Below, piece after piece: positions 50,547 to 64,000 of a DNA stretch of 64,000 bases (positions within the stretch are counted from its first letter, which is position 1; every line of letters begins with the position of its first letter). The DNA comes from Paenibacillus shirakamiensis. GTDB taxonomy: Bacteria; Bacillota; Bacilli; Paenibacillales; Paenibacillaceae. The stretch is taken from the NCBI RefSeq assembly GCF_017874255.1, contig NZ_JAGGLD010000001.1, positions 868,001 to 932,000 of the forward strand. The letters run 5' to 3'. The position numbers and the translations under genes are program-made. The notes beneath the pieces are model-generated. The model was not told the origin of the DNA and ran no database searches. It saw only the letters and a program-made list of their open reading frames with translations.

Positions 50547-51342
50547 TCTTAGATCGATGCAAGATATTCTTTAGATTTGGAATCTGGGATGAAAGCCAGA
50601 CATTACTTGGGACAGCGTGAACCTTAATTTTGAGTGTAGTTCTTGTAGTAGTGGTGTTCGAAGTAACGGGGATTCTTTGCGATATTTTATTGCGTGTATA
50701 AGCTCTAGGTAATTGAAGAATGCGGGTATTATATTCGAAAGTCATCCTAATTTTATTTATAATATTTATTAAATCATCCGGATAGGGACTAATTCTTTTT
50801 ATTTTGTGCAGAAGTCTCTTCAATGTAGACTGGCTCTGTATTTGCAGTATGAGATATTCCTTACTTCTATGTTGGGATGGATATCCGACCCAAGACGGAT
50901 GAAGTTGTAGCCTCAGAATACAGTGTGCGTTTTCGGCTATAGTAAGCATGACTTCAGGATACCTATTCCACTTCTGATTCTCACTTACTATGCTAAGGAG
51001 GACTTGCAAGGCTTGGTAATTCCACTGTAGAATTGAGAACTCTAACATTTCACAAGATTGTCTCATCTGATCCGTAGGGCCATTAAATTGGCAGACATGA
51101 CTAGGTGTGAAGTTATATCTATCTATCGTCTGATACAAAATCCGGGTGATGTTCTCGGTATTTCTAACTACGGATTGGAGCAAAGGAAGGAATAGTGGGG
51201 GGAAGGGGGACATGGAAATATTGCAGAGCATTCGATTTATAGTTTCTTGTGAGGTAATTAATGAGGCAATAGCCATGTTCATCTCTATAATGGAGTCCAT
51301 CTGCAGCTCATGATCTGTCATAGAGTTGTTATTCGTCATCAT
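50539..51342 (-). CDS. Unrecognised protein, last gene of the collagen-like operon
   Basis: A 267-residue protein with no family that I recognise. It is mostly helical and basic at the C-terminus, with a Thr-rich patch (VTSNTTTTRTTLKIK). Segments such as MNMAIASLITSQETINRMLC and SVVRNTENITRILYQTIDRY suggest a helical bundle at the N-terminus. No signal peptide or membrane helix is evident. Its start overlaps the 3' end of the 104-residue gene by 14 bp, so translation is likely coupled. It would be a coat or matrix partner, or a factor for assembly of the collagen-like protein; the only support for this is the operon. Confidence 0.65.
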   Translation of the reverse strand: MMTNNNSMTDHELQMDSIIEMNMAIASLITSQETINRMLCNISMSPFPPLFLPLLQSVVRNTENITRILYQTIDRYNFTPSHVCQFNGPTDQMRQSCEMLEFSILQWNYQALQVLLSIVSENQKWNRYPEVMLTIAENAHCILRLQLHPSWVGYPSQHRSKEYLILQIQSQSTLKRLLHKIKRISPYPDDLINIINKIRMTFEYNTRILQLPRAYTRNKISQRIPVTSNTTTTRTTLKIKVHAVPSNVWLSSQIPNLKNILHRSKKS

Positions 51343-51643
51343 CTTCGGACCATTCCAGATCTGACGGTTCGAATTGAAGAATGTCCTGAAGTCTAAGTTG
51401 AGACAGAACTTGACTGCAGGCTACGCCACGGATGATTTTCTCAAGGCTAGTATTCAATTGGAGTACTTGTTGCAGTTCTACATTAGGTTCTTCAAGAAAA
51501 CGGTGAATGATCTCACCTTCGCCTTTCAAAATCTGAGACAATGCGATTTCTTCTCTAACTAGGGAAGTAAGTATCATTTGAATCACTTCGGATTGCGTCA
51601 GAGATTGAATTGAATCTAGATTGGGGCTAATTGGACTTTGCAT
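51329..51643 (-). CDS. Small protein resembling the N-terminal domain of the collagen-like protein
   Basis: A 104-residue acidic, helical protein. The core LVREEIALSQILKGEGEIIH followed by LQQVLQLNTSLEKIIRGVAC resembles the E-E-A-A-L-A-H-I-I-N-A-E-G-E motif found in small proteins and in N-terminal domains of spore-surface proteins in Bacillales and Clostridia. The collagen-like protein of this operon has a matching region ([20 protein letters not shown] then [14 protein letters not shown]). The two may therefore assemble through like domains or share an anchor on the spore. GGGAG lies 7 bases before the ATG at 51643. It sits between the TPR-glycosyltransferase gene and the unrecognised gene. 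Confidence 0.7.
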   Translation of the reverse strand: MQSPISPNLDSIQSLTQSEVIQMILTSLVREEIALSQILKGEGEIIHRFLEEPNVELQQVLQLNTSLEKIIRGVACSQVLSQLRLQDILQFEPSDLEWSEDDDE

Positions 51644-51691
51644 GACTTCACTCCCTTCAATTGTATGTTACGAAAGAGATTACGAAAGACG

Positions 51692-52765
51692 TCAATTCGC
51701 TGATTCAGCAAAGTACTGTTCATTATACAAAACGCTAGGATGGTCAGGATAATAGATTTTGGCCATCTGATGATGAAGAAGAGCACTCTCCCTTTGGCCG
51801 AGGCGGTCATGGCATAGACAAAGCTGAATGTGAGGGACCCATGTTGTATTTGATCGATCATGTATACTCATCGACGATGATTCCGACCGATCGCTAAAAA
51901 TAGCTTGGCGATACCAATATACAGCTTGATCGAATTGATTTGAAGCGACGAATAGATTGCCCATACGACAGCAGAATTCAGGTCTTGGCTTGTCATAGGT
52001 TAATGTTCTTAGAAGCGCTAGCTTTTGTTGGAGTATCTGGCCCAATCTTGCATAACAATCCGACAGCTTCAAACAGGCTGCAATACGATCTTCAATCCAC
52101 CCCTGTTCAAGATCCAGATATTTCTCATACTGATAACAGGCTTCTTCTAATCTTCCGTGATCATAGAGTTCATTACCAAAATAGTACTCATCACGTTCTG
52201 TGAAGACGGTGCCTTCTTCTTTACGCTGGAGATATAGTTTTAGATTCCGGTCCGTATAGGCTCGTTCTTTTTTATGTGTGATGCTCATTGTACTATGCAG
52301 GATATTGCCGGAGACCGCGAGATACTCATGGACAAAACCAATCCACTGAAAGTTACGATCTCTACGAACTAATCGATTTCGTTTCAATGTATATAGTGGA
52401 AGGCCCTGATTATCTTTTGAAAGGATATAATCCATAGTTATGCTATCGTAAGTAAGATCGGAGGACTGCTTCCAGGTCTGAAATTGTTGGTGATCATCGA
52501 CTTCAAGTACATCATCAGCATCCAGCCAAAATATATAATCTTTCGTAGCCTGAGCAAAAGCAAAATTACGAGCAGCTGCGAAATCATTCTCCCAAGTGTA
52601 ATGAAAGACTTGAGCCTTATAATCTTCGGCTATTTGACAGGTTTTGTCGTTCGAACCCGTATCCACAATGATTATTTCATCAATTAGATTGGTTACTGAT
52701 TTCAAGCAACGGGGTAGGGTCTCTTCCTCATTTCTGACAATCATACATAAGCTCACTGTAATCAA
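51692..52765 (-). CDS. Family-2 glycosyltransferase with C-terminal TPR-like repeats
   Basis: A 357-residue GT-A-fold glycosyltransferase. The N-terminal catalytic domain begins TVSLCMIVRNEEETLPRCLK, with nucleotide-sugar residues in EIIIVDTGSNDKT and the metal-binding DxD-type motif in YIFWLDADDVLE. Residues 210-340 form tetratricopeptide-like helices (YYFGNELYDHGRLEEACYQY, GNLFVASNQFDQAVYWYRQA). This layout, like SunS-type enzymes, is common in transferases that modify proteins, with the TPR part gripping the acceptor. It follows the collagen-like gene by 108 bp in the same operon, so the threonine-rich repeats are the natural acceptor. The start appears to be TTG at 52765. Confidence 0.85.
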   Translation of the reverse strand: MITVSLCMIVRNEEETLPRCLKSVTNLIDEIIIVDTGSNDKTCQIAEDYKAQVFHYTWENDFAAARNFAFAQATKDYIFWLDADDVLEVDDHQQFQTWKQSSDLTYDSITMDYILSKDNQGLPLYTLKRNRLVRRDRNFQWIGFVHEYLAVSGNILHSTMSITHKKERAYTDRNLKLYLQRKEEGTVFTERDEYYFGNELYDHGRLEEACYQYEKYLDLEQGWIEDRIAACLKLSDCYARLGQILQQKLALLRTLTYDKPRPEFCCRMGNLFVASNQFDQAVYWYRQAIFSDRSESSSMSIHDRSNTTWVPHIQLCLCHDRLGQRESALLHHQMAKIYYPDHPSVLYNEQYFAESAN

Positions 52766-52807
52766 GGCTTAAGAATCCCCCTCGAAAAAGCGTATTTAGT
52801 GTTCATA

Positions 52808-52870
52808 CTATGGCGCAGTCATCACAAATATGTGTCGAATGTATTCATAAGGAGCAGCGCTGCACCATAG
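52808..52870 (-). repeat. Inverted repeat directly after the collagen-like gene
   Basis: CTATGGCGCAG (52808-52818) and CTGCACCATAG (52860-52870) pair at 10 of 11 positions across a 41-base loop that holds the palindrome GCAGCGCTGC partly. It may be a processing or weak termination structure between the first two genes of the operon. Confidence 0.4.
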
Positions 52871-52872
52871 AG

Positions 52873-58425
<5,553 letters not shown>

Positions 58426-58428
58426 TCA

Positions 58429-58440
58429 GCCCTTAAGGGC
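58429..58440. promoter_or_regulatory. Palindrome in the divergent control region of the collagen locus
   Basis: GCCCTTAAGGGC is a perfect 12-bp palindrome in the 94-bp gap between the collagen-like gene (leftward) and the double glycosyltransferase gene (rightward). It is well placed to act on both operons. Confidence 0.45.
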
Positions 58441-58483
58441 ATCCTTACCTTTACTTTATTCTGGAGATCTTGAGGTGGGAACC

Positions 58484-60007
58484 ATGTCACGTATTTTGAT
58501 TGGTAGTCCGGTGTATCAGAGGCCTCCAATTCTAGAATTATTTCTAAATTCTCTTCATCGGTTAGAGAGTAGGGGGATAGATGTAGATTATTTGTTCGTC
58601 GATGACAATGTAGATACGGAATCAAGTAAGCTTTTACAGGACTTCTTCCATACACATCAGCCGAACTGTCATCCTCTTATCGAGGGATCCAAGCAGGAAT
58701 ATTATATAAGTAACGACATCACACATTTCTGGAATTCATCTTTAGTTGCCAAAGTCGCTCTGTTCAAAAATAAAATTCTTGACCTCGCACATCGGCTGGA
58801 ATATGATGCTGTCTTTTTAGTAGATTCAGATCTGATCTTGCACCCATCGACCCTAGTTCAGCTTGTGGAATCTGAGAAAGATATCGTCTCTGAGATATTT
58901 TGGACCAGGTGGACACCAGAGAGTTCACTTTTACCTCAAGTATGGCTAAATGACGAATACAAACTGTACGCGCAAGCCCAGGGGGAGCAAATTACGTTTG
59001 AAGAACAGCAAATGAGAGAGCAGCAATTCCTATCTACCTTGAAACAGCCCGGGCTTTATGAAGTTGGAGGGCTAGGAGCTTGCACGCTTATCAGTCTAAA
59101 AGCACTTCAGCTAGGAGTTAATTTTTCTCCTATTCCGAATGTAACGTTTTGGGGCGAAGATCGGCACTTTTGCATCCGAGCTGCTGTGCTAGGTTGTGGA
59201 CTGTACGTAGATACCCATTACCCCGCTCAACATCTGTACCGGGAAGAAGATATTCATAGGGCACAAGCTGAATTAAAGTCTCGAATTTTCCCACCGTCTG
59301 CATTACTAACCAAAGTCACATTAAGTATGACGGTTTTTAATGAAAAAGGAGGTAAGCTGGCTGATGTTCTTAGAAGTTACCGTGACATTATTGATGAAGC
59401 CGTAATTATCGATGATGGCAGTACAGATGGAAGTGGGGAGCTGTGCCAAGAAATCTTAGGGGATATTCCGTTAACCTTAGTGCGTAATGAACATGCTTCT
59501 TTTCACAATGAAATTTCTCTAAGAAAACAGCAATGGAGAGCCACCATAGCTACATCACCCGAATGGATTCTTTCTATGGATGCAGATGAAATGTTCGAAC
59601 CCGCATTCAAGGAGGGAATACGTACACTTCTGAGGGGTACGCATGTAGATGCAGTTTGTTTTAGGTTATATGATATGTGGTCTGAGACGCATTACCGAAA
59701 CGACGACTTTTGGAAAGCTCATGAATTCTACAGACCTTTTCTAGTTCGATATAATCCTTATTTTACTTACACGTGGAATGATCAATCCTTGCATTGTGGG
59801 CGTTTCCCTAATAACGTATTAGGACTTTCTCATATCCTCAGCTCTTACCGAGTTCAGCATTGGGGCTGGTATACACCAGAGATTCGAACGAGTAAATACG
59901 CACGGTACAAAAAATTGGATCCAGAAGCTCAATACGGCTGGATGGAGCAGTATGAATCCATTTTAGATCCTTTTCCAGTGCTTGAAGCATGGCGTTCAGA
60001 AGATTAA
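58484..60007 (+). CDS. Glycosyltransferase with two tandem family-2 domains
   Basis: A 507-residue enzyme with two GT-A domains. Domain 1 (about 1-270) starts MSRILIGSPVYQRPPILELF, has VDYLFVDDNVDTESSKL and the metal-binding DSD in YDAVFLVDSDLILHPS. Domain 2 (about 275-507) starts LTKVTLSMTVFNEKGGKLAD, has IDEAVIIDDGSTDGSGELCQ and WILSMDADEMFEP. Each could add a different sugar, so one polypeptide may build a disaccharide. The ATG at 58484 follows GAGGTGGGAACC; an upstream frame would overlap the divergent gene and has no site. It heads a three-gene operon with two methyltransferases, divergent from the collagen-like operon, which strongly suggests the acceptor. Confidence 0.85.
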   Translation: MSRILIGSPVYQRPPILELFLNSLHRLESRGIDVDYLFVDDNVDTESSKLLQDFFHTHQPNCHPLIEGSKQEYYISNDITHFWNSSLVAKVALFKNKILDLAHRLEYDAVFLVDSDLILHPSTLVQLVESEKDIVSEIFWTRWTPESSLLPQVWLNDEYKLYAQAQGEQITFEEQQMREQQFLSTLKQPGLYEVGGLGACTLISLKALQLGVNFSPIPNVTFWGEDRHFCIRAAVLGCGLYVDTHYPAQHLYREEDIHRAQAELKSRIFPPSALLTKVTLSMTVFNEKGGKLADVLRSYRDIIDEAVIIDDGSTDGSGELCQEILGDIPLTLVRNEHASFHNEISLRKQQWRATIATSPEWILSMDADEMFEPAFKEGIRTLLRGTHVDAVCFRLYDMWSETHYRNDDFWKAHEFYRPFLVRYNPYFTYTWNDQSLHCGRFPNNVLGLSHILSSYRVQHWGWYTPEIRTSKYARYKKLDPEAQYGWMEQYESILDPFPVLEAWRSED

Positions 60008-60036
60008 TAAGACAAATGCCATTTAGGAGGAAAGCT

Positions 60037-60897
60037 ATGACATGCAAACTTTGCTGTTCGCAGGACGTGCTACCTTTTTATAGCTACAATTCCTTTACAT
60101 TAGTGCAGTGCCCAGACTGTAGACTTATCTATCAAGAGGACATGGAGAAGATAAATACCTTGAATATGCTATATGATACGTATAATATCCACTGGATTGC
60201 CATGAGAGATCACGCAGTTAGATCAACGTTTGGAGATCATGTAGCCTTTCAATTACTACTATTAGAGACATTCTCGCCGAAGAAGGGTCAACTGCTTGAA
60301 ATCGGATCGGGTACGGGAGAATTTATGTACGCAGCCAAGCAGGCAGGGTGGAGTGTTACTGGTATTGAACCATCTCCGTTATCGCAGGCTTATGTCAAAT
60401 CTAAATATGACATAGATCTTATCCCAAGCATCTCGAATCTTACGGAAAATGTTTCGCTTATCTCTCAAATGGAGGAAGGGAATACACAATATGATGTCAT
60501 TGTATTCTGGCATGTGCTTGAGCATATCGATGAACCTTTACCTTTTTTGTCTGATATGCGTTCCAAGCTTAATCGATCAGGAAAAATGTATGTCAGTGTG
60601 CCCAATCAACATTCGTTCATTAATGAAGTGCTGGGTACATCCTCACCTTTATATACGGAAGCAGACCATCTCTACCATTATTCCGTAGCTAATCTATACT
60701 CTCTTTTCACTCAGGCTGATCTACATATCGATACGATATTTACGCGTCAGCTTCCAGAAGCTTTTTATGTGTTAGTAGATCAGCATACCGAATACCAAAA
60801 ATACTCTTTTACTGAACGAATGGGCTTATTCGCCAAGGTTCAAGCAGAGCAACGCGGACATGAGATATGTTGTGTTATGAGTAAAAAGGAGGATTGA
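60037..60897 (+). CDS. Class I SAM methyltransferase with N-terminal zinc ribbon
   Basis: A 286-residue methyltransferase. The N-terminus carries a four-cysteine zinc ribbon (MTCKLCCSQDVLPFYSY with LVQCPDCRLIYQ), as in sugar C-methyltransferases and related Methyltransf_23 proteins. The SAM-binding motif I is LLEIGSGTGEFMYAAKQAGW, the acidic residue after strand 2 is in VTGIEPSPLSQ, and VIVFWHVLEHIDEPLPFLSD is the usual motif post I/II. The preferred ATG at 60037 follows TAGGAGGAAAGCT. It lies 29 bp after the glycosyltransferase gene and 2 bp before the next methyltransferase. A sugar or glycan as methyl acceptor is the best guess from context. Confidence 0.85.
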   Translation: MTCKLCCSQDVLPFYSYNSFTLVQCPDCRLIYQEDMEKINTLNMLYDTYNIHWIAMRDHAVRSTFGDHVAFQLLLLETFSPKKGQLLEIGSGTGEFMYAAKQAGWSVTGIEPSPLSQAYVKSKYDIDLIPSISNLTENVSLISQMEEGNTQYDVIVFWHVLEHIDEPLPFLSDMRSKLNRSGKMYVSVPNQHSFINEVLGTSSPLYTEADHLYHYSVANLYSLFTQADLHIDTIFTRQLPEAFYVLVDQHTEYQKYSFTERMGLFAKVQAEQRGHEICCVMSKKED

Positions 60898-60899
60898 TA

Positions 60900-61577
60900 T
60901 TGTTGGAAAATATAGACTTAACAGATCCTTATATATCTCGCTTTTTTCACCAGAAAGATGTGTATACTCTTCATTTGATATACGATTTACCGGAAGCTTG
61001 GTGGAGTCGTCCTTACGAATATGAATGGTGCAAAAACTTCATCTCTAAGTATGACTGTGTGTTAGATGCGGCGTGCGGTATCCCTCATCCGTTGAAATTT
61101 TATTTAGCTAATCATTCCGCAGAGGTATTTGCTTGTGATGCAGACCCTCGGATTGCGTCAGCCGAGCAAATCTATGAAGAAATACGCTCAGACATTGGGG
61201 AGGAGGCCTGCAAGCTTATCGAACAACTAGATACCTCGAATTTATACCTGGAGCAAGGAAATATTGCTGCGCTTTCTTATGCGGATGAGACTTTTGACAA
61301 AATATTATGTATTTCCGTTCTCGAACATATGAACCTACCCGATCAACTTTGCGCTATGCAGGAATTCCATCGGACGTTGAAGAAACAGGGAACACTTTTA
61401 ATTACCCTCGATTACCCTACGGTAGATCTGACACACTTTATTAATATATGTCTCTCTAGTGGATTTACCTTCGCCAAGGAACCTGATTGCAGGGTGCCGA
61501 TAGAAGCACTGCATACAGATCTGTATGGAGGGCTCTACTGTTTCCGGGCTGTACTATTAAAAATAATGAACCTTTGA
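60900..61577 (+). CDS. Class I SAM methyltransferase
   Basis: A 225-residue methyltransferase. Motif I is CVLDAACGIPHPLKFYLANH with a proline-containing variant of the glycine loop, the acidic residue is in VFACDADPRIA, and the following motifs are GNIAALSYADETFDKILCIS and VLEHMNLPDQLCAMQEFHRT. There is no zinc ribbon. The start is TTG at 60900, 7 bases after AAAGGAGG, right behind the stop of the preceding gene, so the two are translated together. Last gene of the glycosyltransferase operon, ending at a strong terminator. O-methylation of sugars on the collagen-like protein is the likely but unproven role. Confidence 0.83.
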   Translation: MLENIDLTDPYISRFFHQKDVYTLHLIYDLPEAWWSRPYEYEWCKNFISKYDCVLDAACGIPHPLKFYLANHSAEVFACDADPRIASAEQIYEEIRSDIGEEACKLIEQLDTSNLYLEQGNIAALSYADETFDKILCISVLEHMNLPDQLCAMQEFHRTLKKQGTLLITLDYPTVDLTHFINICLSSGFTFAKEPDCRVPIEALHTDLYGGLYCFRAVLLKIMNL

Positions 61578-61611
61578 AGAAGATTACCTCAACAGGCAAT
61601 CTTCTTTTTTT
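61576..61611 (+). terminator. Terminator of the glycosyltransferase-methyltransferase operon
   Basis: GAAGATTACCT pairs with AGGCAATCTTC, followed by seven or more T residues. Confidence 0.92.
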
Positions 61612-61697
61612 ATGCAGGATTTAGTAATAATTTGTAGAATATTACATTTATATGTATACACATAAGTAAGTTAATCCCTGTAAACGGAAGGTGAACT

Positions 61698-63110
61698 ATG
61701 AAAAAAATGGTTGTGTGGGTACTGATTAGCCTAGTTGTTCTTATGCTTTTCCCCCAGGAAGGAAATGCTTCTGCTGTTCAAACTAAGATTATACTGGATG
61801 GTAAAACACTGAAATTACCTGCTAATGCAAAAGTAACTCAAATAAACGATAGTGTGATGATCCCCATTCGTGTAGTAGCAGAGAGCTTAAAATTCAAAGT
61901 GGATTGGAATCCCAAGACGCAAGGGGTATCGATTCAGCAAGGTAATCAAACCATTGCTCTTACTATCGGCAAAAAAAAGGCAACAGCCTCGGATACTCAA
62001 GTATCCCTTAATGTTCCACCTAAAATTCTGAATAACATTGTCGTTGTACCGTTGCGATTTGTGAGCGAGCAAATGGGTCTTGCCGTCTATTGGTCTGACA
62101 ACACCGTATATTTAACAAGTCCCAAATCACCAACCTCTTCCGGAGGAACAACACTAGAGCACGAAGGTGGAGAAGTCAAAGAACCAGTAAAACATGTAAA
62201 AGGGCTGACTTTAGTCAACAATCAACTTACAGTCTCCTTAGATGGAGATGTTACTCCTGCAGTCACAACTTTACAAAATCCGGATCGTATTGTTATTGAT
62301 CTGCCCAACACAAATTTTGATCCAGCGGCAGATACCTCTTTACCTTTAGATGCACAAGGAAAAGGAAAAATGGATGTTCGAGCTTATCCCAATCTTACGG
62401 AGGTAAGGTATTCCTTATTCCACCGCGATCCAGATCTTGTAAGAGTGGTGGTACAGCTTCCTACAGCTAGCGGATTCGAAGTGAAGCGTGATCCACTCGC
62501 AAATACGCTAACCATTGACTTGAATGGGAACGAGAGCAGCACGAATCCAACATCTTCATTAAATAAAAAAATTGTCGTTATAGATCCTGGGCATGGTGGG
62601 AGTGATCCGGGAGCGACAAGTGTCGCAAGTCGTGAAGAAAAGAATTTCACCTTAGCCTTATCGTTAAAAGTTCAGCAAATTCTTCTGCAAGAACCTAATA
62701 TTGAAGTGGTGATGACCCGCGATCAAGATATATATCCGACTCGAACGGAGCGCGTCATCCTAGCCAAGCAACTTCAGGCAGACCTGTATGTATCCATCCA
62801 TGGCAATAATTCTGCTACATCTCCTACAGCTTCAGGAACAGAAACCTATTACTATCAGCGAAATAGCAGTAATATTTTAGCGAGCATTATTCATAAACAT
62901 CTGGTTCAGGCACTTGGGTTCAAAGATCGTGGAGTAAAAAGTGGGAACTTCCAAGTCATCCGTGAGACAACGATGCCTGCAGTACTGCTTGAAATTGGAT
63001 TTCTCAGCAATAGCACAGAAGAAGCAGCGATGCACTCCGAGGAGATTCAATACAAAGCCGCTCAAGCCATCGTTGACGGGATCAAAGAATATCTAAATCT
63101 ATATACGTAG
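61698..63110 (+). CDS. N-acetylmuramoyl-L-alanine amidase with copper-amine-oxidase-like and AMIN domains
   Basis: Secreted peptidoglycan amidase of 470 residues that cuts between muramic acid and L-alanine. A signal peptide ends near GNASA (residue 26). A copper-amine-oxidase-type N-domain follows (about 30-145, SVMIPIRVVAESLKFKVDWN and VVPLRFVSEQMGLAVYWSDN), then an AMIN domain (about 170-280) that localises the enzyme to the wall. The Amidase_3 domain covers 290-468, with zinc ligands in VIDPGHGGSDPGAT (His near 298), the glutamate in SREEKNFTLA, the histidine in YVSIHGNNS (near 368) and the catalytic glutamate in AVLLEIGFLSN. ATG 61698 follows GGAAGGTGAAC. It is a single gene. Confidence 0.95.
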   Translation: MKKMVVWVLISLVVLMLFPQEGNASAVQTKIILDGKTLKLPANAKVTQINDSVMIPIRVVAESLKFKVDWNPKTQGVSIQQGNQTIALTIGKKKATASDTQVSLNVPPKILNNIVVVPLRFVSEQMGLAVYWSDNTVYLTSPKSPTSSGGTTLEHEGGEVKEPVKHVKGLTLVNNQLTVSLDGDVTPAVTTLQNPDRIVIDLPNTNFDPAADTSLPLDAQGKGKMDVRAYPNLTEVRYSLFHRDPDLVRVVVQLPTASGFEVKRDPLANTLTIDLNGNESSTNPTSSLNKKIVVIDPGHGGSDPGATSVASREEKNFTLALSLKVQQILLQEPNIEVVMTRDQDIYPTRTERVILAKQLQADLYVSIHGNNSATSPTASGTETYYYQRNSSNILASIIHKHLVQALGFKDRGVKSGNFQVIRETTMPAVLLEIGFLSNSTEEAAMHSEEIQYKAAQAIVDGIKEYLNLYT

Positions 63111-63135
63111 ATGAAATATTGAAATAGTTAAATAG

Positions 63136-63194
63136 GTGAATAGATGAATGTCCAAAAAGGATGTGAAAATAGCGCATTCTTTTTGTCATTCACC
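63136..63194 (+). terminator. Terminator-like hairpin after the amidase gene
   Basis: GAATGTCCAAAAAGGATG pairs with CATTCTTTTTGTCATTC around AAAATAGCG-type loop sequence. Confidence 0.75.
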
Positions 63195-63339
63195 TTACAT
63201 CATGATCGAATATTCTTGCAAGCAGGACCCATAAGTGACTGCTTAGGATATTTCGGTTATGTATAATTGGATATATAATACAATGAAAAGAGAATTATTT
63301 AACGAAAGAGAATTTCATTAACGAAAGGAATACAACAAC

Positions 63340-64000
63340 ATGCGAATTACTGAACTTACTTTACAGACCCATCAATTGTGCGAAATCCAAGATTTTTATG
63401 AAAAAGTGCTAGAGTTAGCTGTACTTGAACAGTCGGAGACACAGTTCACCCTCCAGGTGGGAGGTTCAAAGATAACTTTTATTAGTGAGAATTCAGCAGA
63501 GAAGGCATACTATCATGTGGCCATTACCATACCTACGAATAGATTCCATGCGGCCAAACAATGGATTAAGGACAGAGGAATCTCATTAATCATGCAAGAA
63601 GGAGAGGATGAGTTCACATTTGAGGATTGGAATGCATCAGCACTCTATTTCTATGATCCTGATGATAATCTTATTGAATTTATAGCTCATCATTCTTTGG
63701 ACAATGCAGTAGTAGAGCCATTCGGTTCTACACTATTGCTTCGAGTTAGCGAAGTGGGACTTCCTGTTGATCATGTTCCTGAGGTAGTGAAAATGCTAAA
63801 GGACAGTCATTCTTTATCCCTCTGGCGTGGGAATGGCGAGCAATTTGCAGCTTTAGGAGATGCAGAAGGTCTGCTCATCGTGGTAGATTCAGCGCGGCCA
63901 TGGTTCCCGGATGGGCGTGCTCCAGGCATATTCCCAACTTCCGTAACGATAGAGAAAGGAATTAGGGAACCCGCAATGATATCTATTCAAGATGAGAACT
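63340..64000 (+). CDS. VOC/glyoxalase-family protein (3' end cut off)
   Basis: The frame is open from ATG 63340 to the right edge of the window (220 codons). The N-terminal 110 residues form a vicinal-oxygen-chelate unit: MRITELTLQTHQLCEIQDFY, EKVLELAVLEQSETQFTLQV, YYHVAITIPTNRF with a metal-type histidine, and SALYFYDPDDNLIEFIAHH with the late glutamate. A second half begins at about residue 125 (TLLLRVSEVGLPVDHV and on). Members include glyoxalases, ring-cleaving dioxygenases and resistance proteins; this one cannot be narrowed. GAAAGGAATACAACAAC precedes the ATG. The gene is truncated by the window, not broken. Confidence 0.8.
   Translation, partial: MRITELTLQTHQLCEIQDFYEKVLELAVLEQSETQFTLQVGGSKITFISENSAEKAYYHVAITIPTNRFHAAKQWIKDRGISLIMQEGEDEFTFEDWNASALYFYDPDDNLIEFIAHHSLDNAVVEPFGSTLLLRVSEVGLPVDHVPEVVKMLKDSHSLSLWRGNGEQFAALGDAEGLLIVVDSARPWFPDGRAPGIFPTSVTIEKGIREPAMISIQDEN

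Overview
The window looks like the chromosome of a spore-forming Bacillales bacterium, most likely Paenibacillus or a close relative. The basis is gene content: CwlJ/GerQ cortex-lytic pair, CotF-type coat protein, YteA-type DksA protein, amidase with a copper-amine-oxidase-like N-domain, a giant Gly-X-Thr collagen-like protein, T-box leaders, strong GGAGG ribosome binding sites and many TTG/GTG starts. No rRNA, tRNA, CRISPR array, intact insertion sequence or prophage was seen.

Layout. 0-3.4 kb: the end of mobB, an XerS-type recombinase, a GNAT acetyltransferase, then a decayed patch with a frameshifted NAD(P)-epimerase pseudogene and a fragment of a membrane protein. 3.4-8.7 kb: a catalase with a cupin gene in front of it, a second Xer-type recombinase next to a dif-like 28-bp site, and a DUF3900-like protein. 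8.9-12.1 kb: leuA behind two tandem leucine-type T-box leaders, then ldh. 12.4-19.6 kb: cell-surface and sporulation genes (polysaccharide deacetylase, YCF48-type lipoprotein, a sigma-like/BtrH-like fusion, an FAD oxidoreductase, cwlJ-gerQ). 19.8-28.1 kb: a CNNM/CorC protein, an ArsR-type regulator and a complete five-gene oligopeptide-type ABC importer. 28.2-39.3 kb: an ECF sigma factor with a probable membrane anti-sigma partner, yteA, a PHP phosphatase, aminopeptidase, PadR regulator, KtrB-type potassium channel subunit, hybrid histidine kinase and an AI-2E family membrane protein. 39.5-50.5 kb: a duplicated-domain secreted protein, an amino-acid permease, CotF, a YcgG/LysE/DUF1989 cluster, a YdcZ-Crp-YdcZ operon, a Nudix hydrolase and a split chromate transporter with an Lrp regulator.

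50.5-61.6 kb is the most distinctive part. Two divergent operons share a 94-bp control region containing the palindrome GCCCTTAAGGGC. The leftward operon encodes an 1838-residue collagen-like protein (about 530 Gly-X-Y triplets, threonine dominating position Y), a TPR-glycosyltransferase, a 104-residue protein resembling the N-terminal domain of the collagen-like protein, and an unrecognised protein. The rightward operon encodes a double-domain glycosyltransferase and two methyltransferases. I read this as a self-contained unit that makes, glycosylates and methylates a surface filament, probably on the spore. The window closes with an amidase and a VOC-family gene cut by the right edge.
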